Shown in pieces: positions 14,464 to 23,416 of a DNA stretch of 25,856 nucleotides (within the stretch, counting starts at the first letter, position 1; every line of letters begins with the position of its first letter). The notes below the pieces were generated by a model, which was given only the letters and a program-made list of their open reading frames with translations, was not told where the DNA came from and ran no database searches. Both the position numbers and the translations under genes were made by a program. The stretch lies in IMG/VR virus record IMGVR_UViG_3300039191_000253, positions 1-25,856 of that record. One strand, 5' to 3'. The stretch is from a virus.

Positions 14464-17316
14464 TTATATGTCATCGAAAGATGCACCAGTGTTCATGATG
14501 TTGAACTCTACGCAGATGAACTCAAGAGCCCTTGTAGGCTTAATGAATATTCTACCACAAAGTTCATTTCTATCAATCGCTTCTGGGTCATCATCTAGAA
14601 CCACTCTAAAGTCAGTTAAACCTCTTTCAGTTCTGATGTTATCCAAGATTGGATTAACCAAACTTAGGAATTGATTTCTAACGACTTCATCATTTTGTTC
14701 GAATAAAAGTCTAATAGATACTGCTGAAATAAGTTTTCTAGCTTGAAGTAATAATCTTCTAACGTTAATTCTGTTAAGAGCTGTTTCAGCTTCTTGTAAC
14801 GTCTTGTTACCCCAAACCTTAATACCCTCAGATGCAAATGTTGCAATTGGATTAATTCTACCCTCATACAATTCATCTCTTTCTTCAAGTGTTAACTTTT
14901 TCCTTGCTTTAATAGCATCAACATCACCCCTTTGAACACCCGCTGCCGCGAACCATGGGAATGCAATATTATCAGTAAGTGCAATGTTTCTAACAACATC
15001 TCTTGTTGGTGGTAACCAAATCAATTGATTGTTTTCAGCATCATTCACTTGTACCCAAGGCCAGTATGTTGCAGTATAGTTACTGTCATACATATCCTCG
15101 ATATTAAGAACTGCATCTTCTGTTGTAAGTATTTCACCACCACTGTCAACATCTGGTAACGTTGCAATGTATAATGAATCACATCTCTCAGTCTCAATCA
15201 TTTCGATTGATTCTTCAATTAGGTTAGTATTATCAACCATATCAATACCTAGTGTAGCAAATACGTTGATGTTTGTTGCCTCTGGGTTAGCAAATGTTCT
15301 AAGACCCTCGAAGTAAGCATAGTAATCAGATGTGATACCAATCTCACCATTTGAAAGTGCCTTATTCTCAAATACTCCAGAAGTTAAACCTACAGAACCT
15401 TTATTTCCATTGATTAAGTAATTATCTGTGTTCGTTCTTCTTGTTCTATACACGTCCCATCCATCGAAACCACCATATGGTGTAAATGTGAACTTACGTG
15501 CGTATGTTTTCTCATAGTCAGTTCCAGCAAGGTCGAAATCATTTTTGAATTCAGCATTACCTGTTTGGAATATAAATGTTGGATTATATGTACCACCAGT
15601 ACTATTAACCACAACTTCAACATTATCAATTGTAACCGCAGAAGCTTCAATATCCATGTGGAATCCGTCTGTAAGACCTGTCCACATAATTAATGATGAA
15701 CTATCTGGTTTACCTTTGTAGTCAAAGAAATCTTGGTCAATACCAACAATATCTGAAAGACCTAAGTATGCTTTTCTCTTCTTCTCGAATGTTGTATATT
15801 CTGTTTTATAAGTTAAGCATGGTGGAAGTACATTTGTATTTCCGTTCTCAGTGTAATCTCTCAATGGGAATCCTGTAAATCCAGCTGGGAATGCATCTGA
15901 ACCATCAGACTCTTCATCAACTTCAACTAATACATAGTTAGACCTAGATGAATATTCACCATCCAATGTACCAATTCTTCTTCCGATAAATCTATCAGAT
16001 GTTGGGTCCATTGTACATTTAGTGAATTTCTCAAGAACTACTTTATTTGCATCAGTATCCGCATATGACCTAATCTCAACATCAAATAACTTATCGTCTG
16101 GTTTAATGTTTACGATTGAAATCTTAAATTCTTTATTTGCAGAATTACCATCTGAAATTGTCCAGAATCTGAATAATCTCAATACCTTGTTACCTCTAAC
16201 TTCCGAAACGATGTAAGGAGTTACGGCTGGTTGGTATTCTTCTTTATAATCATCAAATGCGTTTCCATATTTAATAATATCTAAGTTAATACCTCTAATC
16301 TTATCATCTGTGATTAAATCATCAAATAAATCTTGATATATTTCTTCAACAAATAATGCAGTTGTATTATCTTGTGCTGTTCTACCAAGTACTCTTGGAA
16401 GGTAGCTTTTATTAGTTCTATCCATTGATACTTTATAATTGAAAGCACCTTGGAAGTATGAAGTACCAGTTAATTGGAATGTTGATAATGGACTACTTTC
16501 AGCAGTTGTTGCTGTAGATGAAATACCTACTGGTGTTGTGTTACCTGTACAATCAAATACAAGGAATTCATCACCATCGTATTTACCTCTTGACCTAAGC
16601 AATGCAACAAGCTTATTATCTACATCACTATAAGATTGACCACTGTATGTGATTGAAATACCACTAGTTACACCAGTTGTGTTACCACTAATATTAGTAC
16701 CAGTAGAAATAACCTCAAGTGAACCACTAAATCCAGTAAATAGAGATGTAGTCTCATCTAATTTATCATAGAATGGACCAAACTCAGCTGTATCACCAGA
16801 AGATGCTGTACCTAAGAAATCTAGGTCAAGCGCACCAGTACCATAGAAGAAATTCGTTGGTACATCTGATGTTGAAATGTTAGTTACTGTTCCAGCAGTT
16901 GTTGCTGTATATGTGATGTAAGTACCACTATATGTTGTAGTTGTTGTTACTGCACTAGTTGATGGGTCTAAAGCACCATCGATTGTTATACCCCAAGCAT
17001 TACCAGCATCATATCCAGAGAATCCTAAGACCCTTGTTACGAATAATTGGTTAGATTGAGACAAATATGATTTTGAGATGTATGGAAGTTCATACATTGG
17101 GTACCCAGTGTCCTTTACCTTTTTTGGGTTTAATCCACCGAAGAATGATTTGAATTCATCGTAATTGGTAACAAATATTGGTTGGAAAGCTGGACCTTTT
17201 ACAGTCTCACCGACTAAACCAAGAGTCGTTACACCAACGTTTCTTGTTACGAAGGATAAACCTCTTTCGGATGTGTAAACACCTGGGGATACAAATACTC
17301 TGTTTTGAGAAGCCAT
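14464..17316 (-). CDS. Contractile tail sheath protein
   Basis: A 950-aa protein. The N-terminus SQNRVFVSPGVYTSERGLSF and the following VGVTTLGLVGETVKGPAF are typical of phage sheaths. The C-terminal domain (LLLQARKLISAVSIRLLFEQ ... GRIFIKPTRALEFICVEF) is the conserved part that holds neighbouring subunits. T4 gp18 has 659 residues, so this protein carries an extra 300 or so, probably the Ser/Thr/Gly-rich stretch at about 115-330 facing outward. The sheath contracts around the tube to drive it through the envelope. It has a terminator downstream and a candidate promoter box 43 nt upstream; the leader is A-rich without a Shine-Dalgarno. The identification is firm; the domain limits are by eye. 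Confidence 0.94.
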   Translation of the reverse strand: MASQNRVFVSPGVYTSERGLSFVTRNVGVTTLGLVGETVKGPAFQPIFVTNYDEFKSFFGGLNPKKVKDTGYPMYELPYISKSYLSQSNQLFVTRVLGFSGYDAGNAWGITIDGALDPSTSAVTTTTTYSGTYITYTATTAGTVTNISTSDVPTNFFYGTGALDLDFLGTASSGDTAEFGPFYDKLDETTSLFTGFSGSLEVISTGTNISGNTTGVTSGISITYSGQSYSDVDNKLVALLRSRGKYDGDEFLVFDCTGNTTPVGISSTATTAESSPLSTFQLTGTSYFQGAFNYKVSMDRTNKSYLPRVLGRTAQDNTTALFVEEIYQDLFDDLITDDKIRGINLDIIKYGNAFDDYKEEYQPAVTPYIVSEVRGNKVLRLFRFWTISDGNSANKEFKISIVNIKPDDKLFDVEIRSYADTDANKVVLEKFTKCTMDPTSDRFIGRRIGTLDGEYSSRSNYVLVEVDEESDGSDAFPAGFTGFPLRDYTENGNTNVLPPCLTYKTEYTTFEKKRKAYLGLSDIVGIDQDFFDYKGKPDSSSLIMWTGLTDGFHMDIEASAVTIDNVEVVVNSTGGTYNPTFIFQTGNAEFKNDFDLAGTDYEKTYARKFTFTPYGGFDGWDVYRTRRTNTDNYLINGNKGSVGLTSGVFENKALSNGEIGITSDYYAYFEGLRTFANPEATNINVFATLGIDMVDNTNLIEESIEMIETERCDSLYIATLPDVDSGGEILTTEDAVLNIEDMYDSNYTATYWPWVQVNDAENNQLIWLPPTRDVVRNIALTDNIAFPWFAAAGVQRGDVDAIKARKKLTLEERDELYEGRINPIATFASEGIKVWGNKTLQEAETALNRINVRRLLLQARKLISAVSIRLLFEQNDEVVRNQFLSLVNPILDNIRTERGLTDFRVVLDDDPEAIDRNELCGRIFIKPTRALEFICVEFNIMNTGASFDDI

Positions 17317-17359
17317 TTACTTTTTATTTTTAAGCCGTATTATTTTCAGTTATCATTAA

Positions 17360-17366
17360 ATAAATA
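17360..17366 (-). promoter_or_regulatory. Candidate promoter box upstream of tail sheath
   Basis: The minus strand reads GACATATTTATTTAATG, 43 nt before the sheath ATG. The decamer GTTTTTCAGA sits immediately upstream (17369-17378) and is shared with the tube leader. This is the best placed of the TATTTAT boxes. Confidence 0.35.
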
Positions 17367-17390
17367 TGTCTGAAAAACGCAAAAGAAATT

Positions 17391-17413
17391 TTATGCACTT
17401 TTCAAGTGCATAA
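17391..17413. repeat. Perfect 10-bp inverted repeat in the divergent control region
   Basis: Arms TTATGCACTT (17391-17400) and AAGTGCATAA (17404-17413) with a 3-nt centre TTC. It lies between the sheath start and the plus-strand regulator. It could be an operator bound by a dimer, or a terminator for minus-strand read-through from the phospholipase gene, since the minus strand continues AATTTCTTTT. The sequence alone does not decide between these. Confidence 0.7.
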
Positions 17414-17415
17414 TT

Positions 17416-17446
17416 AGTATGATTTTTTTCTACCTTTTGTCATACT
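17416..17446. repeat. Spaced inverted repeat, candidate operator
   Basis: Arms AGTATGA (17416-17422) and TCATACT (17440-17446) flank a T-rich centre. Arm centres are about 24 nt apart, roughly two helical turns, directly ahead of the AT-rich promoter-like stretch of the plus-strand regulator gene. This fits a site for a dimeric repressor, possibly the regulator itself. Function is inferred. Confidence 0.45.
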
Positions 17447-17467
17447 TATTATATAAAGGACTTAAAA
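17447..17467 (+). promoter_or_regulatory. Promoter-like stretch and ribosome binding site of the regulator
   Basis: TATTATATAAAGGA runs up to 7 nt before the ATG at 17468. It supplies an AT-rich -10-like element and AAAGGA, the most Shine-Dalgarno-like leader of any gene in the window. The -10 and the ribosome site overlap, so the transcript start may lie further upstream. Confidence 0.4.
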
Positions 17468-17629
17468 ATGAAGATTAAACGTACTAAAAACCTTAAAATC
17501 ACTCCAGACACTCACAAATTATTAAAAGAATATTGTGAAGAGAATGGACTAAAGATGTTTGCATTTGTTGAAAAACTAATAAAGGACCAATGTAAAAAAC
17601 CTAAAAATATCTACGGTGAAGAAGATTAA
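17468..17629 (+). CDS. Small ribbon-helix-helix DNA-binding protein
   Basis: A 53-aa basic protein: MKIKRTKNLKITPDTHKLLK, then EYCEENGLKMFAFVEKLIKD and a Lys-rich tail ending GEED. The order is a short strand (TKNLKIT), helix (PDTHKLLKEYCEENG), turn and second helix (MFAFVEKLIKDQ), which is the layout of Arc/MetJ-type ribbon-helix-helix repressors. It is the only plus-strand gene I can support. It is divergent from the sheath gene and converges on the phospholipase gene, with the two stop codons overlapping by 4 nt (TTAA at 17626-17629). Two inverted repeats lie directly upstream. A role in controlling its own promoter, late tail genes or both is likely but inferred. The fold assignment is by pattern and is fairly confident. 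Confidence 0.72.
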   Translation: MKIKRTKNLKITPDTHKLLKEYCEENGLKMFAFVEKLIKDQCKKPKNIYGEED

Positions 17630-18636
17630 GATTTCGTCATATCTTTAATCAATTTAGCTTTTCTACCTTTTACTAATTTGTATGATTTGAACTTCTTATT
17701 CTTAGCATATTCAAATCCCTCATCCCACCATTCTGACATTACATCCTTATCAAATATCAAGCTATTATTTGTAAGATTTCTAGGTGTGTAATAAAAATTA
17801 AGTTTAACCTCATTATCAGAAGTAATTGCTTTCAACTTACCTAATTGTATATCATCTTTACTTAATTCGGAATGCATCATATCAATCTCTTTCATAATAC
17901 CATGAAAAACATTTCTAATATATTCTGCCTCAAACTTAGGGTTCTCTTCTTTCAATACAATTATATCAATATCAGTAGCTCCCCTATTAATTGCTTCTTG
18001 GATTGGTACCGTTTCAAGGATACCACCATCGATATACTGAAAATTATTCTTATATACAGCACTCATGAATGGGTAAGCACTAGATGATGCCTGAGTCCAA
18101 TCACAAAAATCCTCATATCCCCAATCATTTGATGATTTATATTCAACTTCCCTTAAAGTCGCGTTAACAACGCAAACAACTAATTCTGTTTTAAGTTCTT
18201 CTCTAACTCGATTATATTCTTTTTCACTCATGAACCTTCTAATAAGTTTAGATAAGTTACTTGAATCACCAAATGATATTGAACCATCAAACTTCTTAAG
18301 TTTAAACCAAGGGAACCCATCTTTCTTAATAAACCTAAATCTAGGGGTAATATTTAAAAATATTTTCCACCAGTTCAATTCCATTTTAACTTTACCCTTT
18401 TGATTTTGCTTAACTTTGAATGGATTTCGTTTCCATATATCCTCATTCTTTACAGTAGTGTAAGCTTCTTTTAGCTTTTCTATGTTACCTGTTGAGGCTA
18501 ATAATTGCACTAGTGTACCTGTTGAAGATGCGACATACATGTCGTACTTCTTATTTTTAACTGTTTTTAAATACTCTACAATTCCTCCAGCAAATGCGCC
18601 TTTAGAACCACCTCCAGATATCACTAATGCTTTCAT
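17626..18636 (-). CDS. Patatin-like phospholipase
   Basis: A 336-aa protein with the patatin active-site pieces in order: the oxyanion loop SGGGSKG (residues 7-13), the nucleophile site ASSTG with Ser38, and the DGG motif with Asp203. Patatin-like enzymes are Ser-Asp dyad lipid acyl hydrolases. The usual GxSxG has Ala at its first position here, a tolerated variation in some family members. There is no signal peptide or membrane segment, so the protein is cytoplasmic or packed into the virion. It follows the fibre genes at 13-nt spacing and ends against the plus-strand regulator. It may attack host membrane lipids at entry or lysis; the sequence does not show which. The enzyme assignment is strong, the biological role open. 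Confidence 0.86.
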   Translation of the reverse strand: MKALVISGGGSKGAFAGGIVEYLKTVKNKKYDMYVASSTGTLVQLLASTGNIEKLKEAYTTVKNEDIWKRNPFKVKQNQKGKVKMELNWWKIFLNITPRFRFIKKDGFPWFKLKKFDGSISFGDSSNLSKLIRRFMSEKEYNRVREELKTELVVCVVNATLREVEYKSSNDWGYEDFCDWTQASSSAYPFMSAVYKNNFQYIDGGILETVPIQEAINRGATDIDIIVLKEENPKFEAEYIRNVFHGIMKEIDMMHSELSKDDIQLGKLKAITSDNEVKLNFYYTPRNLTNNSLIFDKDVMSEWWDEGFEYAKNKKFKSYKLVKGRKAKLIKDMTKS

Positions 18637-18649
18637 ATTTTTTTATAAA

Positions 18650-19813
18650 TTATATTTGTGGATTTAATCTACTAATAATAAAATCCCTTATTTTTACTGT
18701 ATTACCCGTATTAGGTACATAATTATCTAACCTACTATAAGGATGTTGACTAACTGTTTGAATTAGAGCACAAGGATTACCTTGACTATCTTCTCTAGTA
18801 CCAGATTCATAATAAGACATTATATCCCCTTCAATGTCGCGCATAAACGGAATAGCATCAGTTTCTGCATCACTTACAGTATTTAAGTCATTACTTGTAA
18901 TGATAAATAGTCCAACAGTATCTATGAGTAACCTACTAATCAAGTTCTTCCTTCTTCTACGACCCTCTCCCCTTGCATTAAGAGGTTCATATATTTTAAA
19001 ACTAACCTTGGAATCATTAGAAAGACTACCATTCGATTTATACCATCTTCTATTAACAGTTCTCGATTGTACATACCCGTCATCACCACTCACATAACTT
19101 GCATCATATTCAAGAATAGGATTAGAGAAATTAAATACGTGAAAACCATAAGAATCCAAAGAAACGTCTAAACTTTCATAATATGTACACCCAGTTAACC
19201 AACCATTAATGTCAAACCTATATTGTGGATGTAACCTTTGACTCAAATCTTTTTTATAATCGATTGACTTTGGTGTCTCTTTAATATCTTGTTTAAAATT
19301 TTTACATTTATCATCTGTAAGGAATCGATAAATTTCAAAATACGCCATATCATCTAACTCACCTTGATTATAAACCTCAAGAGACTCACCACTTGTTGGA
19401 ATAAATAACTTAGCAGCAATCTTTTTTTCTACATAAGTCATCCCAGACCAACCCAAATTTTCATATTCAGATTTAACACTTTGAATATATGATTCAAAAC
19501 TAGAAGATAAAAACTCTTCTTCAACTTTATTATTTAATGTTGCAGTTTCAATTGTAGTATACCCACTTTTTGTTGAATAATCTTCTACTAATCCAGACAA
19601 CACTAATGTTTGACCCGTATTTAATTCCTCATCAAATTTAAACGTAGCAATTTCATTTGAATATGTTAATGATGGTTCAACACCAACATGTTCATTAATT
19701 AATTTACGTAAATTAAGTGGTTCACCATATTCATTAATACAAAATGAATTAGGAATCACCACATTACCGTTTAGTTTTCTATTAAAATCAAATATATAAT
19801 TACCTTTTGCCAT
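18650..19813 (-). CDS. Unknown structural-region protein (387 aa)
   Basis: A 387-aa protein starting MAKGNYIFDFNRKLNGNVVI. The N-terminal 100 residues are beta-rich, followed by a mixed region with helices (SSFESYIQSVKSEYENLGW) and a C-terminal half with aromatic strands (YRFDINGWLTGCTYYE). A basic patch GEGRRRRKNL is at about residue 285, followed by SRLLIDTVGLFIITSND. I do not recognise a family and see no catalytic motif, signal peptide or membrane segment. It starts 1 nt after the stop of the 905-aa fibre and is followed by the phospholipase at 13 nt, so it belongs to the fibre transcript. Possible roles include fibre attachment, fibre assembly or a neck/baseplate accessory; none is demonstrated. 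Confidence 0.7.
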   Translation of the reverse strand: MAKGNYIFDFNRKLNGNVVIPNSFCINEYGEPLNLRKLINEHVGVEPSLTYSNEIATFKFDEELNTGQTLVLSGLVEDYSTKSGYTTIETATLNNKVEEEFLSSSFESYIQSVKSEYENLGWSGMTYVEKKIAAKLFIPTSGESLEVYNQGELDDMAYFEIYRFLTDDKCKNFKQDIKETPKSIDYKKDLSQRLHPQYRFDINGWLTGCTYYESLDVSLDSYGFHVFNFSNPILEYDASYVSGDDGYVQSRTVNRRWYKSNGSLSNDSKVSFKIYEPLNARGEGRRRRKNLISRLLIDTVGLFIITSNDLNTVSDAETDAIPFMRDIEGDIMSYYESGTREDSQGNPCALIQTVSQHPYSRLDNYVPNTGNTVKIRDFIISRLNPQI

Positions 19814-19814
19814 T

Positions 19815-22532
19815 TTATAAATATTTTACAACAACATTATCAATACAGAATGGTGGTGCAGCACCAATACTGGAATCATTATCCCAAGTAAATATAATTC
19901 TAACTGTTGAACCAATATATGTTGGTGGTATTTGTATCGTTTCATTAACAAATCCTGTTTGATTAACATATTTATCTTGACCAACTTGATAGATAACATT
20001 AGGTTGTGAACCAGCAACTGGTGTTTCAGATGTTGGTGCCATGTAAACTTTACCAAAGTCATAATCAAAACTACCTGGTCCGTCCTCGGCTTGACATTGC
20101 CATGCAAATGTTAAGTTTGCAGTTGTTACACTACTTGGAATTGCAACATCAACATACATATGTGAAATATTAGTTGTCGTTATATTATATGAGTCATTAG
20201 TACCACCGTCAGCACTAATATATGCGGAATAAGACCCACTAGCAGATGTAGCGGTACCAACCTCCCAAACGTTTGTGGAATCATTAGCCAAAGTAAACGC
20301 TGAAAGTGAAGCACCCTCAAAGTCCTCACTAAATAACTCTATAAACCTTGTATTAATTTTACGACCACCATTACACCACTTTGTGTAAAATGGTAATATT
20401 TCAACTAAGACGACATCATCAGTGTGAGTATCGGCAGCATTACCACCAGTCCTTTCAAGTGTACACCATATTAAATCACCAAACCCATCAATTACTCTTG
20501 ATACCATATCACTAATATCTAATTTTACTGATGATGTTTTAATAACATTTGGGCTTAATGGTGCTGAATCTAATAATACAATCTCCTGTTGGTTAGGACC
20601 CGTTGTTGGTGCAGCAGCTGTAGTACCATAAACATTATCACCTACATTTGTATAACCCCATCTGACAACCCATCTTACGTCACCACCAGAACTACCCTCA
20701 CTGTACCAAACCCAGTCAAATTCAACAACTGATGAAGTATCAAGGTCTTGTGGTAATACAGATACAAATCCTGTTCTATCTGTTTTACCATCAATAAAAT
20801 TGTTTTCAACTCTACCAACCCCAAGTGTATCAGAAATATAAATATCTTGGTCAGCTGGTGAATTATTTGCTGCAATTAATCCAGATGAGTTCCAAGGTAA
20901 AGTTCCAATCGGTCTAGCTTTTCCAAAGTACTCTACCCACCCATCGTCATTTATTAATGTACTATTGGTATGTAATCTTATTTTTTGGAATACAGGTGAA
21001 GTAGTTATAGTTGAATCAATTCTAATTCGAACCCAGTATCTATTAGTACCACTTGATATTGGGTCATTAACCTCCCAATCATTATATATTCTATCATTAA
21101 ACCTAACTTGGATATTTTTACCAATTGATAAATCAGTAAAATCATTTTCTCTAGTTTGTACATATGGTGAATTACCACCAATAAATGAAGTATTAAGTGG
21201 GGCCCAAGCGGTACCATTCCAAAATTCCCATACAATTTCACCAAGACCTATATCCGTTGCAGAATCGATAATAATATTTAAACCACCAAATTGAAAATTA
21301 GTACCAATTTTAAAGTAATCTGATGATACATATATTGCATTATCAGCACTATTACCAGAAAATGAAAATGTTGAACCGAATGAGGAAATAGCCTCTTCCG
21401 TCACACTCGTAAATGCACCTAAACCATCACTAAGATATATTAGTTCACCTTCTGATATTGAATTACCTTCACCAAAACTAGATTTTGAACCCTTTTCTGG
21501 GTAACCAACATGTAATTCACCAAAAATATATAAACCTTTATCACCAACTTTTCCATCGGTGAAATCGATTCTAACATCAGCCCAATTATCAACATCAAAT
21601 TTTGATTCGTCAATTTCAACACCATATAGGCCAATTTTTGAACCACCACTTTCTTGATATATATCAATTCCATTTTTTTTAGAATTCATCAGATTACACT
21701 TTATTTCATTAACACCAACTCCAGTTCTAACAGCATAAGTAGCACCACTTATATTAATTACTTTGGACTCAATCTGACCACCATTAGTTGCGTATAATCC
21801 ATTAACGCCACCTAAAGCCCCACAATTCTGAATCAAAATGGTACCACTAGATGCATAAAAGTGAGAGGTATTTGCATATGATAAAATATTAGCTGCTTTA
21901 ATATCCCCACCAAACTCTGAAACTAAAGCGTTATTTACGTCAGGATATACTTTTGATTCTTCGATTAACATATTTGAAGAATTTTTAGATTTAAATGCAT
22001 TTAAACCACTATATATTCTAGTATTTTGAACAAATGAAGTTGTAGAACTAGATGTTGTAAGTACAGTTGTTGATGCTGTAGGGCCAAACAATGAACCACC
22101 GTTTAAAGTTGAATCACCATCCATTGTTAATAATGGGTTTGTATCATCATTAGCATAAATAATAACACTACTATTTAAACTTAATGTTACATATGAACCA
22201 ACTGACATGGGTGATTCATTATAAACTCCAGCCATTACATCAACCTCAATAGGGTTGCCAGATGTTGCAATAGATTCAGCAGCATCCAAACCATCTTTAA
22301 CAGATGTATAATCACCACCAGTTAATGCAACGATAATTGTATTTCCATAACCACTGAAACTAGTAGATGGTAAATTAGTTAGATTAGAACCATCACCACT
22401 AAATGATGGTGCTGTTATTGCACCATTAAAGGTACCCCCAGATTTAGGAACTATTACCTCTCTATAATCAACAAATTGATTATTTGTCATTCCACTTTCA
22501 GAATCGGTTTTTCTTATATTGTATTGTGCCAT
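19815..22532 (-). CDS. Tail fibre or spike with beta-helix and jelly-roll-like C-terminus
   Basis: A 905-aa protein. Residues about 35-60 hold a GDGSNLTNLP module found in phage fibres. Residues about 60-330 look like a right-handed beta-helix: the entry GGDYTSVKDGLDAA with IEVDVMAGVYNE is a common start of pectin-lyase-like spikes, and Asn/Gly/Ser-rich turns follow. At about 440-500 a module with WEFWNGTAWAPL and YWVRIRID occurs, as in other phage adhesins. From about 730, LFSEDFEGASLSAF, GSYSAYISADGG and IDNVVVKYL match the choice-of-anchor J/cleaved-adhesin type of ligand-binding jelly roll, frequent in Bacteroidota surface proteins. The likely role is receptor binding, perhaps glycan binding or cleavage. 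No catalytic residues can be assigned. It begins 5 nt after the 285-aa fibre gene. Confidence 0.78.
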   Translation of the reverse strand: MAQYNIRKTDSESGMTNNQFVDYREVIVPKSGGTFNGAITAPSFSGDGSNLTNLPSTSFSGYGNTIIVALTGGDYTSVKDGLDAAESIATSGNPIEVDVMAGVYNESPMSVGSYVTLSLNSSVIIYANDDTNPLLTMDGDSTLNGGSLFGPTASTTVLTTSSSTTSFVQNTRIYSGLNAFKSKNSSNMLIEESKVYPDVNNALVSEFGGDIKAANILSYANTSHFYASSGTILIQNCGALGGVNGLYATNGGQIESKVINISGATYAVRTGVGVNEIKCNLMNSKKNGIDIYQESGGSKIGLYGVEIDESKFDVDNWADVRIDFTDGKVGDKGLYIFGELHVGYPEKGSKSSFGEGNSISEGELIYLSDGLGAFTSVTEEAISSFGSTFSFSGNSADNAIYVSSDYFKIGTNFQFGGLNIIIDSATDIGLGEIVWEFWNGTAWAPLNTSFIGGNSPYVQTRENDFTDLSIGKNIQVRFNDRIYNDWEVNDPISSGTNRYWVRIRIDSTITTSPVFQKIRLHTNSTLINDDGWVEYFGKARPIGTLPWNSSGLIAANNSPADQDIYISDTLGVGRVENNFIDGKTDRTGFVSVLPQDLDTSSVVEFDWVWYSEGSSGGDVRWVVRWGYTNVGDNVYGTTAAAPTTGPNQQEIVLLDSAPLSPNVIKTSSVKLDISDMVSRVIDGFGDLIWCTLERTGGNAADTHTDDVVLVEILPFYTKWCNGGRKINTRFIELFSEDFEGASLSAFTLANDSTNVWEVGTATSASGSYSAYISADGGTNDSYNITTTNISHMYVDVAIPSSVTTANLTFAWQCQAEDGPGSFDYDFGKVYMAPTSETPVAGSQPNVIYQVGQDKYVNQTGFVNETIQIPPTYIGSTVRIIFTWDNDSSIGAAPPFCIDNVVVKYL

Positions 22533-22537
22533 AATTA

Positions 22538-23395
22538 TTATTTAATTCCAGTATATTCAAAAACTAATCCCCAAATATAAGCTGTTCCACCAAAAGTATC
22601 TGGCGCATCTGAGGCATCTCTATTTATTCTTATTGCAACATTTTTATCTTTAGAAAATGTTGAACCACTTGGGTTATATGCGGAAGTTTCAACCATGTCC
22701 CAAGACGAGGCTGAACCAGTTGTGCTATTTTGTATTGCAGTATCTGTTGGTGTTGACAAATCACCACCATTGTCTCTTGATGTTATATTCATTTCAAATT
22801 GAATATCATTTACAGTAGCTTGTGTTGTAAATTTAATATAAAATGTACCACCACTTATATAATCACTTGGAACTGAAAAATTAAACGATGCTTGGTCATC
22901 ATCTGTGCCTACCCCACCAAATGATAAGAAAGCTGAACCAGAGGTACCTAAATAAGCCCTACCAGCTGTTATAGTATTACCTTCCTCAGCTGTCATTACA
23001 AGTCGTTTAGTTTCTTTTAGATTAATTAAAACATCGGGTGCGGTTTCATTTAATTCCAAATTAATTGTGCCACCCGTTGTTAACGTTCCACCTGTTAAAT
23101 AAGTATCAGCACTTGTTATCCCAGTTAAATTTGAACCATCACCATAATATGTACCACCAGAAAATGTGGTCGCTGAAAAAGAAGGTGCGAAAAGGTCACC
23201 ACTCATGGTATCACCAGTAGTTGCAACTCTATCCCATCCTATGGGTAGTATTTGATTTGCTGTAGTTCCAGAAGCATATAATTTAACATCGGCAGTATTT
23301 AGTGCCATCTCACCCAACGAAAGGTCTCCAGATGTTGGTATTTTACCAGCTACATTAGAACGCTTTAAAAGGAACTTATTTTTCCTTTGTGCCAT
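22538..23395 (-). CDS. Tail fibre protein with shared attachment domain
   Basis: A 285-aa protein. The N-terminal FLLKRSNVAGKIPTSGDLSL followed by GEMALNTADVKLYASG is the type of baseplate-attachment domain seen at the start of many phage fibres. A GDGSNLTGI module lies near residue 88, and the C-terminal half (about 165-285) is a compact beta-rich domain (ASFNFSVPSDYISGGTFYIK ... AYIWGLVFEYTGIK) that may form the distal tip. The N-terminus resembles that of the 395-aa neighbour, suggesting duplication. The start at 23395 follows the spacer with the terminator and a 12-bp palindrome, and the next gene is 5 nt away. Function as a fibre is inferred from the modules; the receptor is unknown. Confidence 0.74.
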   Translation of the reverse strand: MAQRKNKFLLKRSNVAGKIPTSGDLSLGEMALNTADVKLYASGTTANQILPIGWDRVATTGDTMSGDLFAPSFSATTFSGGTYYGDGSNLTGITSADTYLTGGTLTTGGTINLELNETAPDVLINLKETKRLVMTAEEGNTITAGRAYLGTSGSAFLSFGGVGTDDDQASFNFSVPSDYISGGTFYIKFTTQATVNDIQFEMNITSRDNGGDLSTPTDTAIQNSTTGSASSWDMVETSAYNPSGSTFSKDKNVAIRINRDASDAPDTFGGTAYIWGLVFEYTGIK

Positions 23396-23416
23396 ATATA
23401 TGACTATTTAAATTTT

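Noticed and set aside
17391-17413. Origin or attachment site at the long palindrome
   Set aside because: No iterons, integrase or other replication features are nearby; an operator or terminator is the simpler reading.
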